Source: Procambarus clarkii (taxonomy: Eukaryota; Arthropoda; Malacostraca; Decapoda; Cambaridae). From it: a stretch of DNA of 64,000 bases. The notes beneath the pieces were generated by a model. It was given only the letters and a program-made list of their open reading frames with translations. It was not told the DNA's origin and did no database searches. Both the position numbers and the translations under genes were made by a program. Of this stretch, positions 45,901-55,465 are shown piece by piece; within the stretch, counting starts at the first letter, position 1; every line of letters starts with the position of its first letter. The stretch lies in NCBI RefSeq assembly GCF_040958095.1, contig NC_091230.1:5400822-5464821 (forward strand). The letters are read 5' to 3'.

Positions 45901-46217
45901 AGCTTACTTTCTTATATCCAATTTCACCCACACTCCCTACAAGTGTAGGAGGTTGTTCTATGGTCATTGCTACTTGGGTAGGCTCCTCCTCCTGTGAGGT
46001 ATTTGCCAGGGGTTCAGGGGGAGGTGGAGTGGGGGGTGGAGGGCTTATATCTTCCTCAGGCCTGCTTGGGGCAGGAAGAAGTCCTGGGGGTGAGGGAGCA
46101 TGGATTGCTTGGGGAGAGGGCACGCCCTCCTGCGGTGTAGTTGACAGGGGTTTGGAGGGAGGTGGAGTGGGGGATAGTCTTGCTCAGGCCTGCTTGGGGC
46201 AGGGAGAAGACCAGGGG
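42976..46217 (-). mobile_element. LINE family A, copy 2 (ORF2 + 3' end, 5' truncated)
   Basis: Partner of 29911-33160 with the same 5' truncation base and the same Pro-rich region. The 3' tail here reads two direct copies of 'actcacctagttgt' (plus strand). Confidence 0.92.
43104..46123 (-). pseudogene. LINE-A copy 2 ORF2: endonuclease + RT, broken
   Basis: The frame from 46123 joins a Pro-rich leader (PPPPTPPPPEPLANTSQEE) directly to the endonuclease. An in-frame deletion near 45455-45465 turns the catalytic GDFNHGKIDW into SPNHGKIDW, so the GDF of the active site is gone. A TAA at 44992-44990 (EKN*), a TAA near 44802, a TAA near 44291 (in the IVR...RVEHLEGN block) and frameshifts near 44090 and 43770 finish it. 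The RT keeps GVPQGSVLGPILFLIYVNDL and the catalytic FADD. Confidence 0.88.
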
Positions 46218-48195
46218 CTGTGTGGTGCTGGTGTTGTGTGGGGCTGGTGATCTGTGGGTCTAGTGATGTTTGGTGCTGGTGATGTGTAGTGCTGGTGGTG
46301 TGTGGTGCTGGTGATGTGTGGGTCAAGTGATGTTTGGTGCTGGTGATGTGTGGTGCTCGTGGTGTGTGGTGCTGGTGATGTGTGGGTCTAGTGATGTTTG
46401 GTGCTGGTGATGTGTGGTGCTGGTGGTGTGTGGTGCTGGTGATGTGTGGGGCTGGTGATGTGTGGGTCTAGTGATGTTTGGTGCTGGTGATGTGTGGTGC
46501 TGGTGGTGTGTGGTGCTGGTGATGTGTGGGGCTGGTGATGTGTGGGTCTAGTGATGTTTGGTGCTGGTGATGTGTGGTGCTGGTGATGTGTGGGGCTGGT
46601 GATGTGTGGTGCTGGTGATGTGTGGTGCTGGTGATGTGTGGGGCTGGTGATGTGTGGTGCTGATGATGTGTGGTGCTGGTGATGTATGGTGCTGGTGATG
46701 TGTGGTGCTGGTGATGTATGGTGCTGATGATGTGTTCTGCTGGTGATGTGTGGTGTTGGTGATGTGATGTGCTGGTGATGTGTGATGCTGGAGATATGTG
46801 GTGATGTGTGGGGCTTGTAATGTGTGGTGCAGGTGGTGTGTGGTGCTGGTGATGTGTGGTGCTGGTGATGTATGGTGCTGGAGATATGTGGTGATGTGTG
46901 GGGCTTGTAATGTGTGGGGCTGGTGATGGTTGATGCTGGTGATGTGTGGTGCTGGTGATGTGTGGTGCTGGTGGTGTGTGGTGCTGGTAGTGTGTGGTGC
47001 TGGTGGTGTGTGGTGCTGGTGATGTTTGGTGCTGGTGATGTGTGGTGCTGGTGATGTTTGGTGCTGGTGATGTGTGGTGCTGGTGATGTGTGGTGCTGGT
47101 GATGTGTGGTGCTGGTGTTGTGTGGTGCTGGTGGTGTGTGGTGCTGGTGATGTTTGGTGCTGGTGATGTGTGGTGCTGGTGATGTGTGGTGCTGGTGATG
47201 TGTGGTGCTGGTGGTGTGTGGTGCTGGTGATGTGTGGTGCTGGTGGTGTGTGGTGCTGGTGATGTTTGGTGCTGGTGATGTGTGGTGCTGGTGATGTGTG
47301 GTGCTGGTGATGTGTGGTGCTGGTGGTGTGTGGTGCTGGTGATGTGTGGTGCTGGTGGTGTGTGGTGCTGGTGGTGTGTGGTGCTGGTGATGTTTGGTGC
47401 TGGTGATGTGTGGTGCTGGTGATGTGTGGTGCTGGTGATGTGTGGTGCTGGTGGTGTGTGGTGCTGGTGATGTGTGGTGCTGGTGGTGTGTGGTGCTGGT
47501 GGTGTGTGGTGCTGGTGATGTGTGGTGCTGGTGGTGTGTGGTGCTGGTGGTGTGTGGTGCTGGTGATGTGTGGTGCTGGTGGTGTGTGGTGCTGGTGATG
47601 TATGGTGTTGGTGATGTGTGGTGCTGGTGATGTGTGGTGCTGGTGATGTGTGGTGCTGGTGATGTGTGGTGGTGTGTGGTGCTGGTGATGTTTGGTGCTG
47701 GTGATGTGTGGTGGTGTGTGGTGCTGGTGATGTTTGGTGCTGGTGATGTGTGGTGCTGGTGATGTGTGGGGCTGGTGATGTGTGGGTCTAGTGATGTTTG
47801 GTGCTGGTGATGTGTGGTGCTGGTGGTGTGTGGTGCTGGTGATGTGTGGGGCTGGTGATGTGTGGGCCTAGTGATGTTTGGTGCTGGTGATGTGTGGTGC
47901 TGGTGATGTATGGTGCTGGTGATGTGTGGGTCTAGTGATGTTTGGTGCTGGTGATGTGTGGTACTGGTGGTGTGTGGTGCTGGTGATGTGTGGGTCTAGT
48001 GATGTTTGGTGCTGGTGATGTGTGGTGCTGGTGGTTTGTGGTGCTGGTGATGTGTGGTGCTGGTGGTGTGTGGGGCTGGTGATGTGTGGTGCTGGTGGTG
48101 TGTGGTGCTGGTGGTGTGTGGTGCTGGTGGTGTGTGGTGCTGGTGATGTGTGGTGCTGGTGATGTGTGGTGCTGGTGATGTGTGGGTTTAGTGAT
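46218..48195. repeat. 16-bp minisatellite, array 7
   Basis: About 123 units. A 32-bp pair ('gtgtgggtctagtgat' then 'gtttggtgctggtgat') recurs near both ends. Irregular units occur near 46730-46920. Confidence 0.95.
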
Positions 48196-48662
48196 ATAAT
48201 GGTGAACATCTGAATTAATGGGTGAGAAAAACTGCAAGATGGTGATAAGCAAGGAGGAGGAGGAGGAGGAGGAGGAGTGGAAAGAGAGGAGCAATAAGAA
48301 AACTTAGAACGAGGAAGAAGGGATGAGGTAGAATATAAAGAAGGAAGGCATGGATGAATATAGAGATGAGGAAGGGGGCGGATTAGAGTAAAAGGGAAAG
48401 ACGTTAAGGAGATGAGAGGAACTGGAAGAAGAGTAGTAGTAGGAGGAGGAAAGAGGATAATGTGTAAGCAAAGAGGAAGTTTCTCCTTTTATCTCTTTCA
48501 CCTCTTCCTGTCCTTCCCTTACTCTCCAGGCCCTCAGTCCAAACTTATTACCCAATTCCATCCCTTTGGCACTCATCTTCAATAATCCCCATATTTTCCC
48601 TCTCCCACTCTCTCTCTTCTTCATTCCCTCACTTTTCCCTCACCTTTCCTTAGAGTTTGCAG
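48196..48662. other. Purine-rich then pyrimidine-rich low-complexity DNA, no gene
   Basis: A (GGA)n run lies at about 48253-48276, AG-rich DNA to 48480, then CT-rich DNA to 48650. Open frames here are Ser/Lys-rich and carry no recognisable domain. Confidence 0.6.
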
Positions 48663-49156
48663 TTCAGTTTTTGATCGTCGTACTATAGAATGGATATAAT
48701 TTCACTAGAACGCGTCCAGCGTAGAGTGAGAAAGTTAATCCCGCAAATTAGAATCCTGTCAATTGAAGAAAGATTGACAAAGCTTAAATTACATTCTCTA
48801 GAAAAGCGAGGCACTAGGTGTTACATGATAAAGGTTTACAAGTGAATGAATGGACATAACGAAGGGGATATTAATAGGGAATTAAGAGTATCAACACAAG
48901 ACAGAACACGAAACAATGGGTATAATATGGATTAGTTTAGATTTACGAAAGACCTGGTTAAATACAGTTTCAGTAACAGGGTTGGTGATTTGTGGTACCA
49001 ATTACCGCGTAACATGGTAGAGGTGGGGATCCTTGGGGTAGAGGTGTCCAACCCACGTTTCAAACGTGGGTTGGACATATATACGAGTGGGATTGGGTTG
49101 GTTAAAAATAAGAGCTGCCTCGTATGGGCTATTAGGACTTCTGCAGTTACCTATAT
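48663..49156 (+). mobile_element. CR1-like LINE (family C), ORF2 C-terminus and 3' end
   Basis: The frame from 48690 reads SLERVQRRVRKLIPQIRI, SIEERLTKLKLHSLEKRGT, then after TGA (48843) and TAG further blocks FTKDLVKYSFSNRVGDLW and YQLPRNMVEV. The 3' UTR ends in 'attcttatgttcttatgtt'. Such 8-bp terminal repeats (ATTCTTATG-like) are the hallmark of CR1 3' ends. A perfect palindrome (49046-49076) spans the codons for VSNPRFKRGLD. Confidence 0.82.
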
Positions 49157-49444
49157 TCTTATGTTCTTATGTTTCTCTGCCTCCCGCCTTCCCTCTCCGA
49201 GTCTCCCTCCCACATACCTCTCGTTTCTCTCTCCTCTCTCCATCCCATCCTCTATCAAGCTTCATCTATCCACCCCTGTCTTCCACTACTACTCCTTTTC
49301 CAATCCAACACAAATGTCAATAATCCGCAAGAGTCCACGCCAGCAGTAAATCCGTCTGTTCGTCCCAGTAATCCCAGCGCCTGCCGACACTGTTGATAAT
49401 CCCTCCAATACCCGCGGTAATCCGGATCCTGAAGCGGTACTGGG
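49157..49444. other. CT-rich spacer, no gene
   Basis: C/T-rich sequence with no domain, bordering the 36-bp array. Frames entering the array from here are not convincing. Confidence 0.5.
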
Positions 49445-49803
49445 AACCCGACCCCGAGGGGAGGTCTCGCAGCTGGTTCCTCCCAGACCCCGAGGGGAGG
49501 TCTCGCAGCTGGTTCCTTCCAGACCCCGAGGGGAGGTCTCGCAGCTGGTTCCTCCCAGACCCCGAGGGGAGGTCTCGCAGCTGGTTCCTCCCAGACCCCG
49601 AGGGGAGGTCGCAGCTGGTTCCTCCCAGACCCCGAGGGGAGGTCGCAGCTGGTTCCTCCCAGACCCCGAGGGGAGGTCTCGCAGCTGGTTCCTCCCAGAC
49701 CCCGAGGGGAGGTCTCGCAGCTGGTTCCTCCCAGACCACGAGGGGAGGTCTCGCAACTGGTTCCTCCCAGACCCCGAGGGGAGGTCTCGCAGCTGGTTCC
49801 TGG
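49445..49803. repeat. 36-bp minisatellite, about 10 copies
   Basis: The unit contains 'ccccgaggggaggtctcgca' and 'gctggttcctccc'. Two units lack 'tctc' (32 bp). The 36-bp length is a multiple of three, so frames stay open on both strands (plus: [12 protein letters not shown] per unit). There is no start context or domain to support a gene. Confidence 0.93.
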
Positions 49804-49920
49804 ACGTCACGACCTCATCTCCTACACCAGATGTGTAGTCACTTGAGTCCCCTGAGTCATATGTGTAGTCTAAGTCAAACACGTGATCTCACCTAAAGAC
49901 AATCTCTGCACATGACCTGT

Positions 49921-50868
49921 GCGGCTCCCAGGAGCTGAGGGTCAGTCAACGTGCTGCTCCTGCCCTTGAGAGTCAGTCGACGTGCAACTCCTGCCCCTGA
50001 GAGTCAGTCGACGTGCTACTCTTGCCCTTGAGAGTCAGTCGACGTGCAACTCCTGCCCCTGAGAGTCAGTCGACGTGCTGCTCCTGCCCTTGAGAGTCAG
50101 TCGACGTGCAACTCTTGCCCTTGAGAGTCAGTCGACGTGCTACTCCTGCCCTTAAGAGTCAGTCGACGTGCTACTCCTGCCCGTGAGAGTCTGTCGACGT
50201 GCTACTCTTGCCCTTGAGAGTCAGTCGACGTGCTACTCCTGCCCTTAAGAGTCAGTCGACGTGCTACTCCTGCCCTTAAGAGTCAGTCGACGTACTACTC
50301 CTGCCCGTGAGAGTCTGTCGACGTGCTACTCTTGCCCTTAAGAGTCAGTCGACGTGCTACTCCTGCCCCTGAGAGTCAGTCGACGTGCAACTCCTGCCCT
50401 TGAGAGTCAGTCGACGTGCAACTCCTGCCCCTGAGAGTCAGTCGACGTGCAACTCCTGCCCTTGAGAGTCAGTCGACGTGACACTCCTGCCCCTGAGAGT
50501 CAGTCGATGTGCAACTCCTGCCCCTGAGAGTCAGTCGACGTGCAACTCCTGCCCTTGAGAGTCAGTCGACGTGCAATTCCTGCCCTTGAGAGTCAGTCGA
50601 CGTGCAATTCCTGCCCTTGAGAGTCAGTCGACGTGCAACTCCTGCCCCTGAGAGTCAGTCGACGTGCAACTCCTGCCCTTGAGAGTCAGTCGACGTGCAA
50701 CTCCTGCCCTTGAGAGTCAGTCGACGTGCAACTCCTGCCCTTGAGAGTCTGTCGACGTGCTACTCCTGCCCTTAAGAGTCAGTCGACGTGCTACTCCTGC
50801 CCTTGAGAGTCAGTCGACGTGCTACTCCTGCCCTTGAGAGTCAGTCGACGTGCTGCTCCTACCCCTGG
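49921..50868. repeat. 31-bp minisatellite, about 30 copies
   Basis: The unit starts 'gagagtcagtcgacgtgcaa' and continues 'ctcctgccctt'. Almost every unit carries GTCGAC. Variants 'gtgctactcctgcc', 'cttaagagtc' and 'gagagtctgtcg' cluster, showing blockwise spread. No frame is open throughout. Confidence 0.95.
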
Positions 50869-51601
50869 GAGACTCTCCAGCACCTCAGGTCGGTGAGGTC
50901 CTTCAGAGTCTGGGTCACCTCCCTTCATAAATCTACAAAATATTCATTTAAACATGCATTTGGTTATCTAAAAATACATTTGTCACCTGTCTTTTATGTC
51001 GTATTAATTGTAACATGCTCGCCAAGAGAAGGACAAACCTGCCTCAGGGGTTGGGGCGGCTCCACACCTCACCTGCGCTCACGGTGATAACTCCCAACAG
51101 GTGTGGGCGTCCGAGCACACAACATCGACCCCACACCACACCTGCTCCTCGCAATGCAGCACGAGGCACCCACTGGGAATGGTTGGTGCGCCTCCACTCA
51201 CAATGTGGCCAAAGGATTTACTCTCACATTCCCCACTGCTAAGTCTCTGAGCCCCGGCGCTCAGAGACTTCCAGTTGATCATTAAGTTTAACCTCTGGAG
51301 ATAAAGCTTGCTCCGGAGCAGGAAAACTTATGCTTCCTCAGCTTACTGGTGGTGTGTGCCGTGGAGCCCCTCAGGCGGCAGCCTCTCTCATTCACTGCTT
51401 CTGTTACATTTACTGATCACTTTATCGTTTGTAGTTCATTATAATATCTTTATTATCGGTTTATAGTGTTTTTGTTGTCATTTGGATTTGCCATTATATG
51501 GAGACTGGTGCTTTGAAATTGATCTTTGCAGTATTTTATTTGGTTTATATACGTCAGCTTTATATTTGGAGTTGTAATGCTTAAGCAGGCGATGAGTCAC
51601 A
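50869..51601. other. Unique-looking DNA with a hairpin, no gene
   Basis: No coding signal is recognised. A hairpin with 12-bp arms lies at 51241-51270 ('aagtctctgagc' and 'gctcagagactt', 6-nt loop). AT-rich from 51400 on. Confidence 0.5.
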
Positions 51602-51692
51602 ATAACGTGGCTAAAGTATGTTGACCAGACCACACACTAGAAGGTGAAGGGACGATGACGTTTCGGTCCGTCCTGGACCATTCTCAAGTCCT
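51602..51692. repeat. Probable dispersed repeat fragment
   Basis: Contains 'cagaccacacactagaaggt' and 'gacgtttcggtccgtcctgg', which I recall as a high-copy dispersed sequence in decapod DNA. 'ggtcc' and 'ggacc' form a small hairpin. The family is not identified. Confidence 0.35.
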
Positions 51693-51887
51693 TAATGCTT
51701 AAGTTGACATAAACAAACTAAAACGTCCTCAGTTCCTCTGATACTGTCTCTGATGTTCACTACCAGAACCAGTACCACTTGACCACACCTCCAGGCTAGT
51801 ATACACAGGGGTGGCCAAGCTGTGGCTCGCCACCCGCATGCGGCTCTTTGATCTTTAATATGCGGCTCCTGGACAGTTCTAAAGAAC

Positions 51888-52334
51888 TTGAATATTCTAG
51901 AAATTTCGACCCGAATCAAGAGCAGGAAACATACTATAAAGAGTTGCAATACCTACGGCAGGGAGAATATCAGGAAGACATTTCCTGATATTGAAATGAA
52001 AGACTATAAACTGGAAGAATTCAAAGATAAATTACAAGGATTGCGTGATAATTTCCTGGTCAGCTTTGTTGACGTGCAGAAGCTGAAGCCCGGCTTTGCC
52101 TTTCTTGTAAATCCATTCATGGTTAATGTGGTCAATAATGGCTGTCCGACTCCCGAGCCTCTGGTTACTGAATCATCTGCTGTAGGAATGGAATTTCAGG
52201 AGGATCCGGGTCTGAAGATGATCCATAAATCCAAGTCTACAATTGAATTCAGGAAAAAAGTTCCAGAAATAAAATATTCTGAACTAAATAAAGCTAGTGT
52301 GCGACTCATCACAATTGTTAGCACAACAACTTAG
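51888..52334 (+). pseudogene. hAT-like transposase fragment (EPM2AIP1/GTF2IRD2-like)
   Basis: An open frame of 148 codons. The middle part (LRDNFLVSFVDVQKLKPGFA, FLVNPFMVNVV) and the end (IHKSKSTIEFRKKVPEIKY) resemble the region before the dimerisation domain in domesticated and free hAT transposases of the EPM2AIP1/GTF2IRD2 group. It ends just as the final conserved block should appear, and most of the protein is missing. Resemblance was judged by eye. Confidence 0.5.
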
Positions 52335-52339
52335 TGCCC

Positions 52340-52568
52340 AAATGAGCCACAGAGACGTTAGAAAGAATATTTTCAGTGTCAGGGTAGTTAACAAATGGAA
52401 TGCATTAAGTAGTGTTGTGGTGGAGGCTGACTCCATACACAGTTTCAAATGTAGATATGATAGAGACCAATAGGCTCAGGAATCTGTACACCAGTTGATT
52501 GACAGTTGAGAGGCGGGACCAAAGAGCCAGAGCTCAACCCCCGCAAACACAACTAGGTGAGTACACCT
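52340..52568 (+). mobile_element. LINE family A, 3'-terminal fragment
   Basis: The plus strand codes SHRDVRKNIFSVRVVNKWNA and VVVEADSIHSFKCRYDRDQ, then the 3' UTR ('gattgacagttgagaggcgg') and the tail 'caactaggtgagtac'. It lies just after the hAT ORF and so probably inserted into it. Confidence 0.85.
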
Positions 52569-52791
52569 GACGGAGCTAAAGCGCACTGCTCTGACAACAT
52601 ATCAGCGATATTTTGATTTAATTAATAATTCATTGAGTCAGAGGACAGGAGTGTATTTTAACACGTTAGGCTTATATATTCCTTAGGTAACTGAGGTCGA
52701 ATTACAGACCCCTCGAGAATGCAACACCACAACAAGCTGACTACCTTTTGGGAACCTACTTAGGAAGTTTCTAAGTAGGTCCTTAGAACCT

Positions 52792-52863
52792 GGAAGCCCG
52801 GGATTCGAACCCGGAATTTTTTATTGTGAGGCGAGAATGAACCCGACTGTACTACCGGGACCC
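52792..52863 (-). pseudogene. tRNA-Val-like sequence (pseudogene or SINE head)
   Basis: On the minus strand 'gggtcccggtagtacagt' (D arm) leads to 'tcgcctcacaa', with a CAC anticodon-like position, and to a T arm 'ttccgggttcgaatcccggg' beside 'cttcc'. The anticodon stem is mispaired and there is a run of A where the variable loop should be, so it is not a working tRNA. A hairpin ('acctacttag'/'ctaagtaggt') lies beside it at about 52753-52779. Confidence 0.6.
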
Positions 52864-53310
52864 TAAGTACGTCTTGCGACCTATGTACGACTTATTTTAA
52901 ATGACTTCCATCTAGGATTGAGACACACAAGACGAATACTAGCAGTAAATAGCTTCATTAATGGCTTGATATTTGTACCATTGTATTTTGCCATTCAATT
53001 ATAATTATAATAAGACAAATTTTATAAGGTGGAAATCTGATTAAAATATCTCCAATTTTGTTGTTTACTTTTTTACATATTTGTCTTTGTAATTACTATA
53101 CTAAACTAATACAAATTAACAGCTTAAGAACTTCATGCATGATTTAAAATTATTGCATTTAATATGCAATTTTGATAAATTTAGATAAATTTTCTTTAAC
53201 AAAATGTACATGTAACAATAAAAACATAAGTGTAAAATGTGTTGACGTCGTGCAACTCTCAAACACCTGAGCTGCATCATCTGTGGCTCTCACAGTTAGC
53301 CAGTTTGACC

Positions 53311-53727
53311 GCCCCAGCCTTTGGTGACTATTTATCGGTTCATAGGCGTTTAGCCTACTGCTCGTTGTATAAATTCTAAAATTCTATTTTTGTTAGCTAC
53401 ATTTATGTTAGGGAAGCTAAGCCAATGTCAGGTTTGGGAAAATAAAGTTTGTTAGGTCCGGGTTAAAATCCGTTGGCGGATCGTCTCATGAACAAAATGA
53501 CTTGGATGTTAAGAGTCCAGGATCTTGAGGTGTTCCAGAAGTGGCATTAGCTTGCCATGAGGGACCCTGTGTGTTGCCGCCGGGGAGCCCTGAGCACCAC
53601 TCCCTGTGTTGGCCAAGATGGTGGCCAGACGCACAGCAGAACCAAGTTTTAAACGTAACTTCAGCAGAACTCAGCACTGTAGGAAATTTTACCCACTATA
53701 TCAATATCATTATCTAAGAAATGTATT
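53311..53727. other. No recognised feature
   Basis: Mixed-composition DNA. A 63-codon minus-strand frame at 53486-53677 shows no domain. Confidence 0.5.
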
Positions 53728-54030
53728 ATATCACATCAGACAATGACACCACGATAATGATCCTACATAACAATGCCACCACGATAATGATCCTACATAA
53801 TAATGCCACCATGACAATGATCCTACATAACAATGCCACCACGACAATGATCCTACATAACAATGCCACCATGACAATGATCCTACATAACAATGCCACC
53901 ACTACAATGATCCTACGTAACAATGCCACCATGACAATGATCCTACATAACAATGCCACCATGACAATGATCCTACATAACAATGCCACCATGACAATGA
54001 TCGTACATAACAATGCCACCATGATTACGT
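53728..54030. repeat. 30-bp minisatellite, about 10 copies
   Basis: The unit is 'atgatcctacataacaatgc' plus 'caccatgaca'. The 30-bp length keeps frames open on both strands (plus: NATMTMILHN per unit; minus: MVALLCRIIV per unit, hydrophobic). Both are treated as by-products. Confidence 0.94.
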
Positions 54031-54980
54031 GAGCCATTGGGCTCATATGTGCCTATGTGACTTTGAGCACGATTTCTCAAGGATCTAGAAGGTTCAAGAA
54101 CTTAACTAATGAAAAAACAATTGGAACATCAATCAATTTCCGGTGAGGATTAAATCAAATCCTAAATAAGAATCAATGCTACTATTCAGTACTACTTATA
54201 ATCTTTAAATCCTATATCTAATTATATTATAATCACATTTTACTTCAATAATCTGTCTAGGCAATAAAAAATAATCAATCAATATACATTGAAGGCTACC
54301 CTCACTAAGGAAGGGAGGAGCCAGCTCGGAACACAAGCGCCCACGACTGGAGCGCCCGAGGCCAGAACATTTGTTTGTAAACAGTGGAAGCACATGTTGG
54401 TATCAAAGACCTTTATTATAGGATTTACGCATCACAAACTAATCTTATATCACTAGTCATAGCTCTCTAGATACTGGGGAACTTCCTGTACTATATATAT
54501 ACCTGTATTGGAAAAATTCCTAGTACTTTTATCAAAATAAGAGTGTAGGGTGGCACACGAAGTGACGCTGCCTCCATCGCCACATTATCTTAGTCTTATC
54601 CTAAAGCAAAGCTACTAAGGACATATTCAACAGCAAAGCTGTGATATCAATATAACAGCAGCAAAGCTGTGATATCAAAATAAAATGCCCATCTCTTCAA
54701 GAGAGATCATACACTCTGGCAAAACAGTCAGACAGGCTCCAGTTCTCAATTTTTGGATGAGTATTGAGTGTTGTTTATAGTATGTTGATTTGGCCAATTT
54801 GCGTGCATCATAACATAACCCTAATATGTCCATATATATTGTTAATCGTTATACTGTGGGGCAAAATCCTAAATATCCGTAAGTTTTCATTTAATCTTTC
54901 AGTAACTGAATATTTTACCTCCTGCTTGAATTTACTCAATGCTTGAATATTTTCATATAAATTTGAATATATCTGTATAT
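54031..54980. other. AT-rich DNA, no gene
   Basis: A short direct duplication ('agcaaagctgtgatatcaa') occurs near 54630 and 54660. No coding or RNA signal is seen. Confidence 0.5.
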
Positions 54981-55137
54981 GCGGAAAATCCACAGAGAAA
55001 TGTGAAAGGAAGTGAACGTTTCTGCCTGATTAAAGCTGTTGTCAACACCAGACTCGCATCACAAGTCTGGTGTCGACAACGGCTTTAATCAGGCTGAAAC
55101 GTTCACTTCCTTTCACATTTCTCTGTGGATTTTCTGC
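54981..55137. mobile_element. Fold-back element with 74-bp arms
   Basis: 54981-55054 and 55064-55137 are inverted copies with a 9-nt loop and few mismatches ('ggaagtgaacgtt' / 'aacgttcacttcc', 'ctgattaaagc' / 'gctttaatcag', 'accagact' / 'agtctggt'). Probably a MITE or the palindromic end of a larger element. The family is unknown. Confidence 0.8.
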
Positions 55138-55384
55138 AAAAAATGATCAGTGTTTTGTGATCGTCAATTGCATATGTGTATACTTGCGGCCAATCAGCGA
55201 GGAGCCGGCAACAAGACAGGTAGTTTGGCGGTTTGAGGCTGAGCAGGTGTTCCTGGCTGCATACGTTTTGCGCTCTGGCAAACCTTGGAGATGTTGTTGT
55301 CGTTGTTGGACATTTCTTCCATAGTAGTTTTATATATTTGTAGTGACGTATTTTTGGAGGGAAGAGCAGGCTCAATCTCTTGAA

Positions 55385-55465
55385 GGAGATTATCGTCACA
55401 CTATCAATTCCTTTGAGAATCTAGTATGTGATGATCATGTCCCCTCTAACTCTCCTGTCTTCCAG
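55385..55465 (-). mobile_element. LINE ORF2 C-terminal scrap
   Basis: The minus strand reads LEDRRVRGDMIIT then ILKGID-like codons, with a TAG inside. This matches the block ENRRVRGDMITTYKILRGID of LINE-A. Confidence 0.65.

Larger units (their letters stand above)
51804..53310 (+). mobile_element. Decayed hAT-type DNA transposon
   Basis: The left end reads 'caggggtggccaagctgtgg' (from about 51807). The right end near 53295-53311, complemented, reads 'ctggggcggtcaaactggc', giving imperfect terminal inverted repeats of about 16 bp. The left part continues 'gctcgccacccgcatgcggc', a wording often seen near hAT ends. Inside lies a transposase C-terminal remnant (51888-52334), a LINE-A tail and a tRNA-like piece. 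No target-site duplication was found. The stretch 52870-53290 is AT-rich without coding signal. Confidence 0.5.

Noticed and set aside
21443..48294. Cys/Trp/Val-rich (VWCWWCVVLVV) and THHQHHTSPAP repeat proteins
   Set aside because: Translations of a 16-bp minisatellite in plus and minus frames. The frames end wherever a unit is out of register.
49393..49896. 167-codon protein with 12-residue repeats ([12 protein letters not shown])
   Set aside because: Both strands stay open over the 36-bp array and two units have 4-bp deletions that would break the frame. No other support.
49921..50868. CRISPR-like array (31-bp repeats)
   Set aside because: No spacers between units and no cas-like genes.
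53721..54046. Hydrophobic 106-codon membrane-like protein (minus) or NATMTMILHN repeat protein (plus)
   Set aside because: Both are direct translations of a 30-bp tandem repeat.
55016..55145. microRNA precursor
   Set aside because: Arms of 74 bp are far longer than a typical animal pre-miRNA and end like a fold-back transposon. Kept as a finding for small-RNA testing only.
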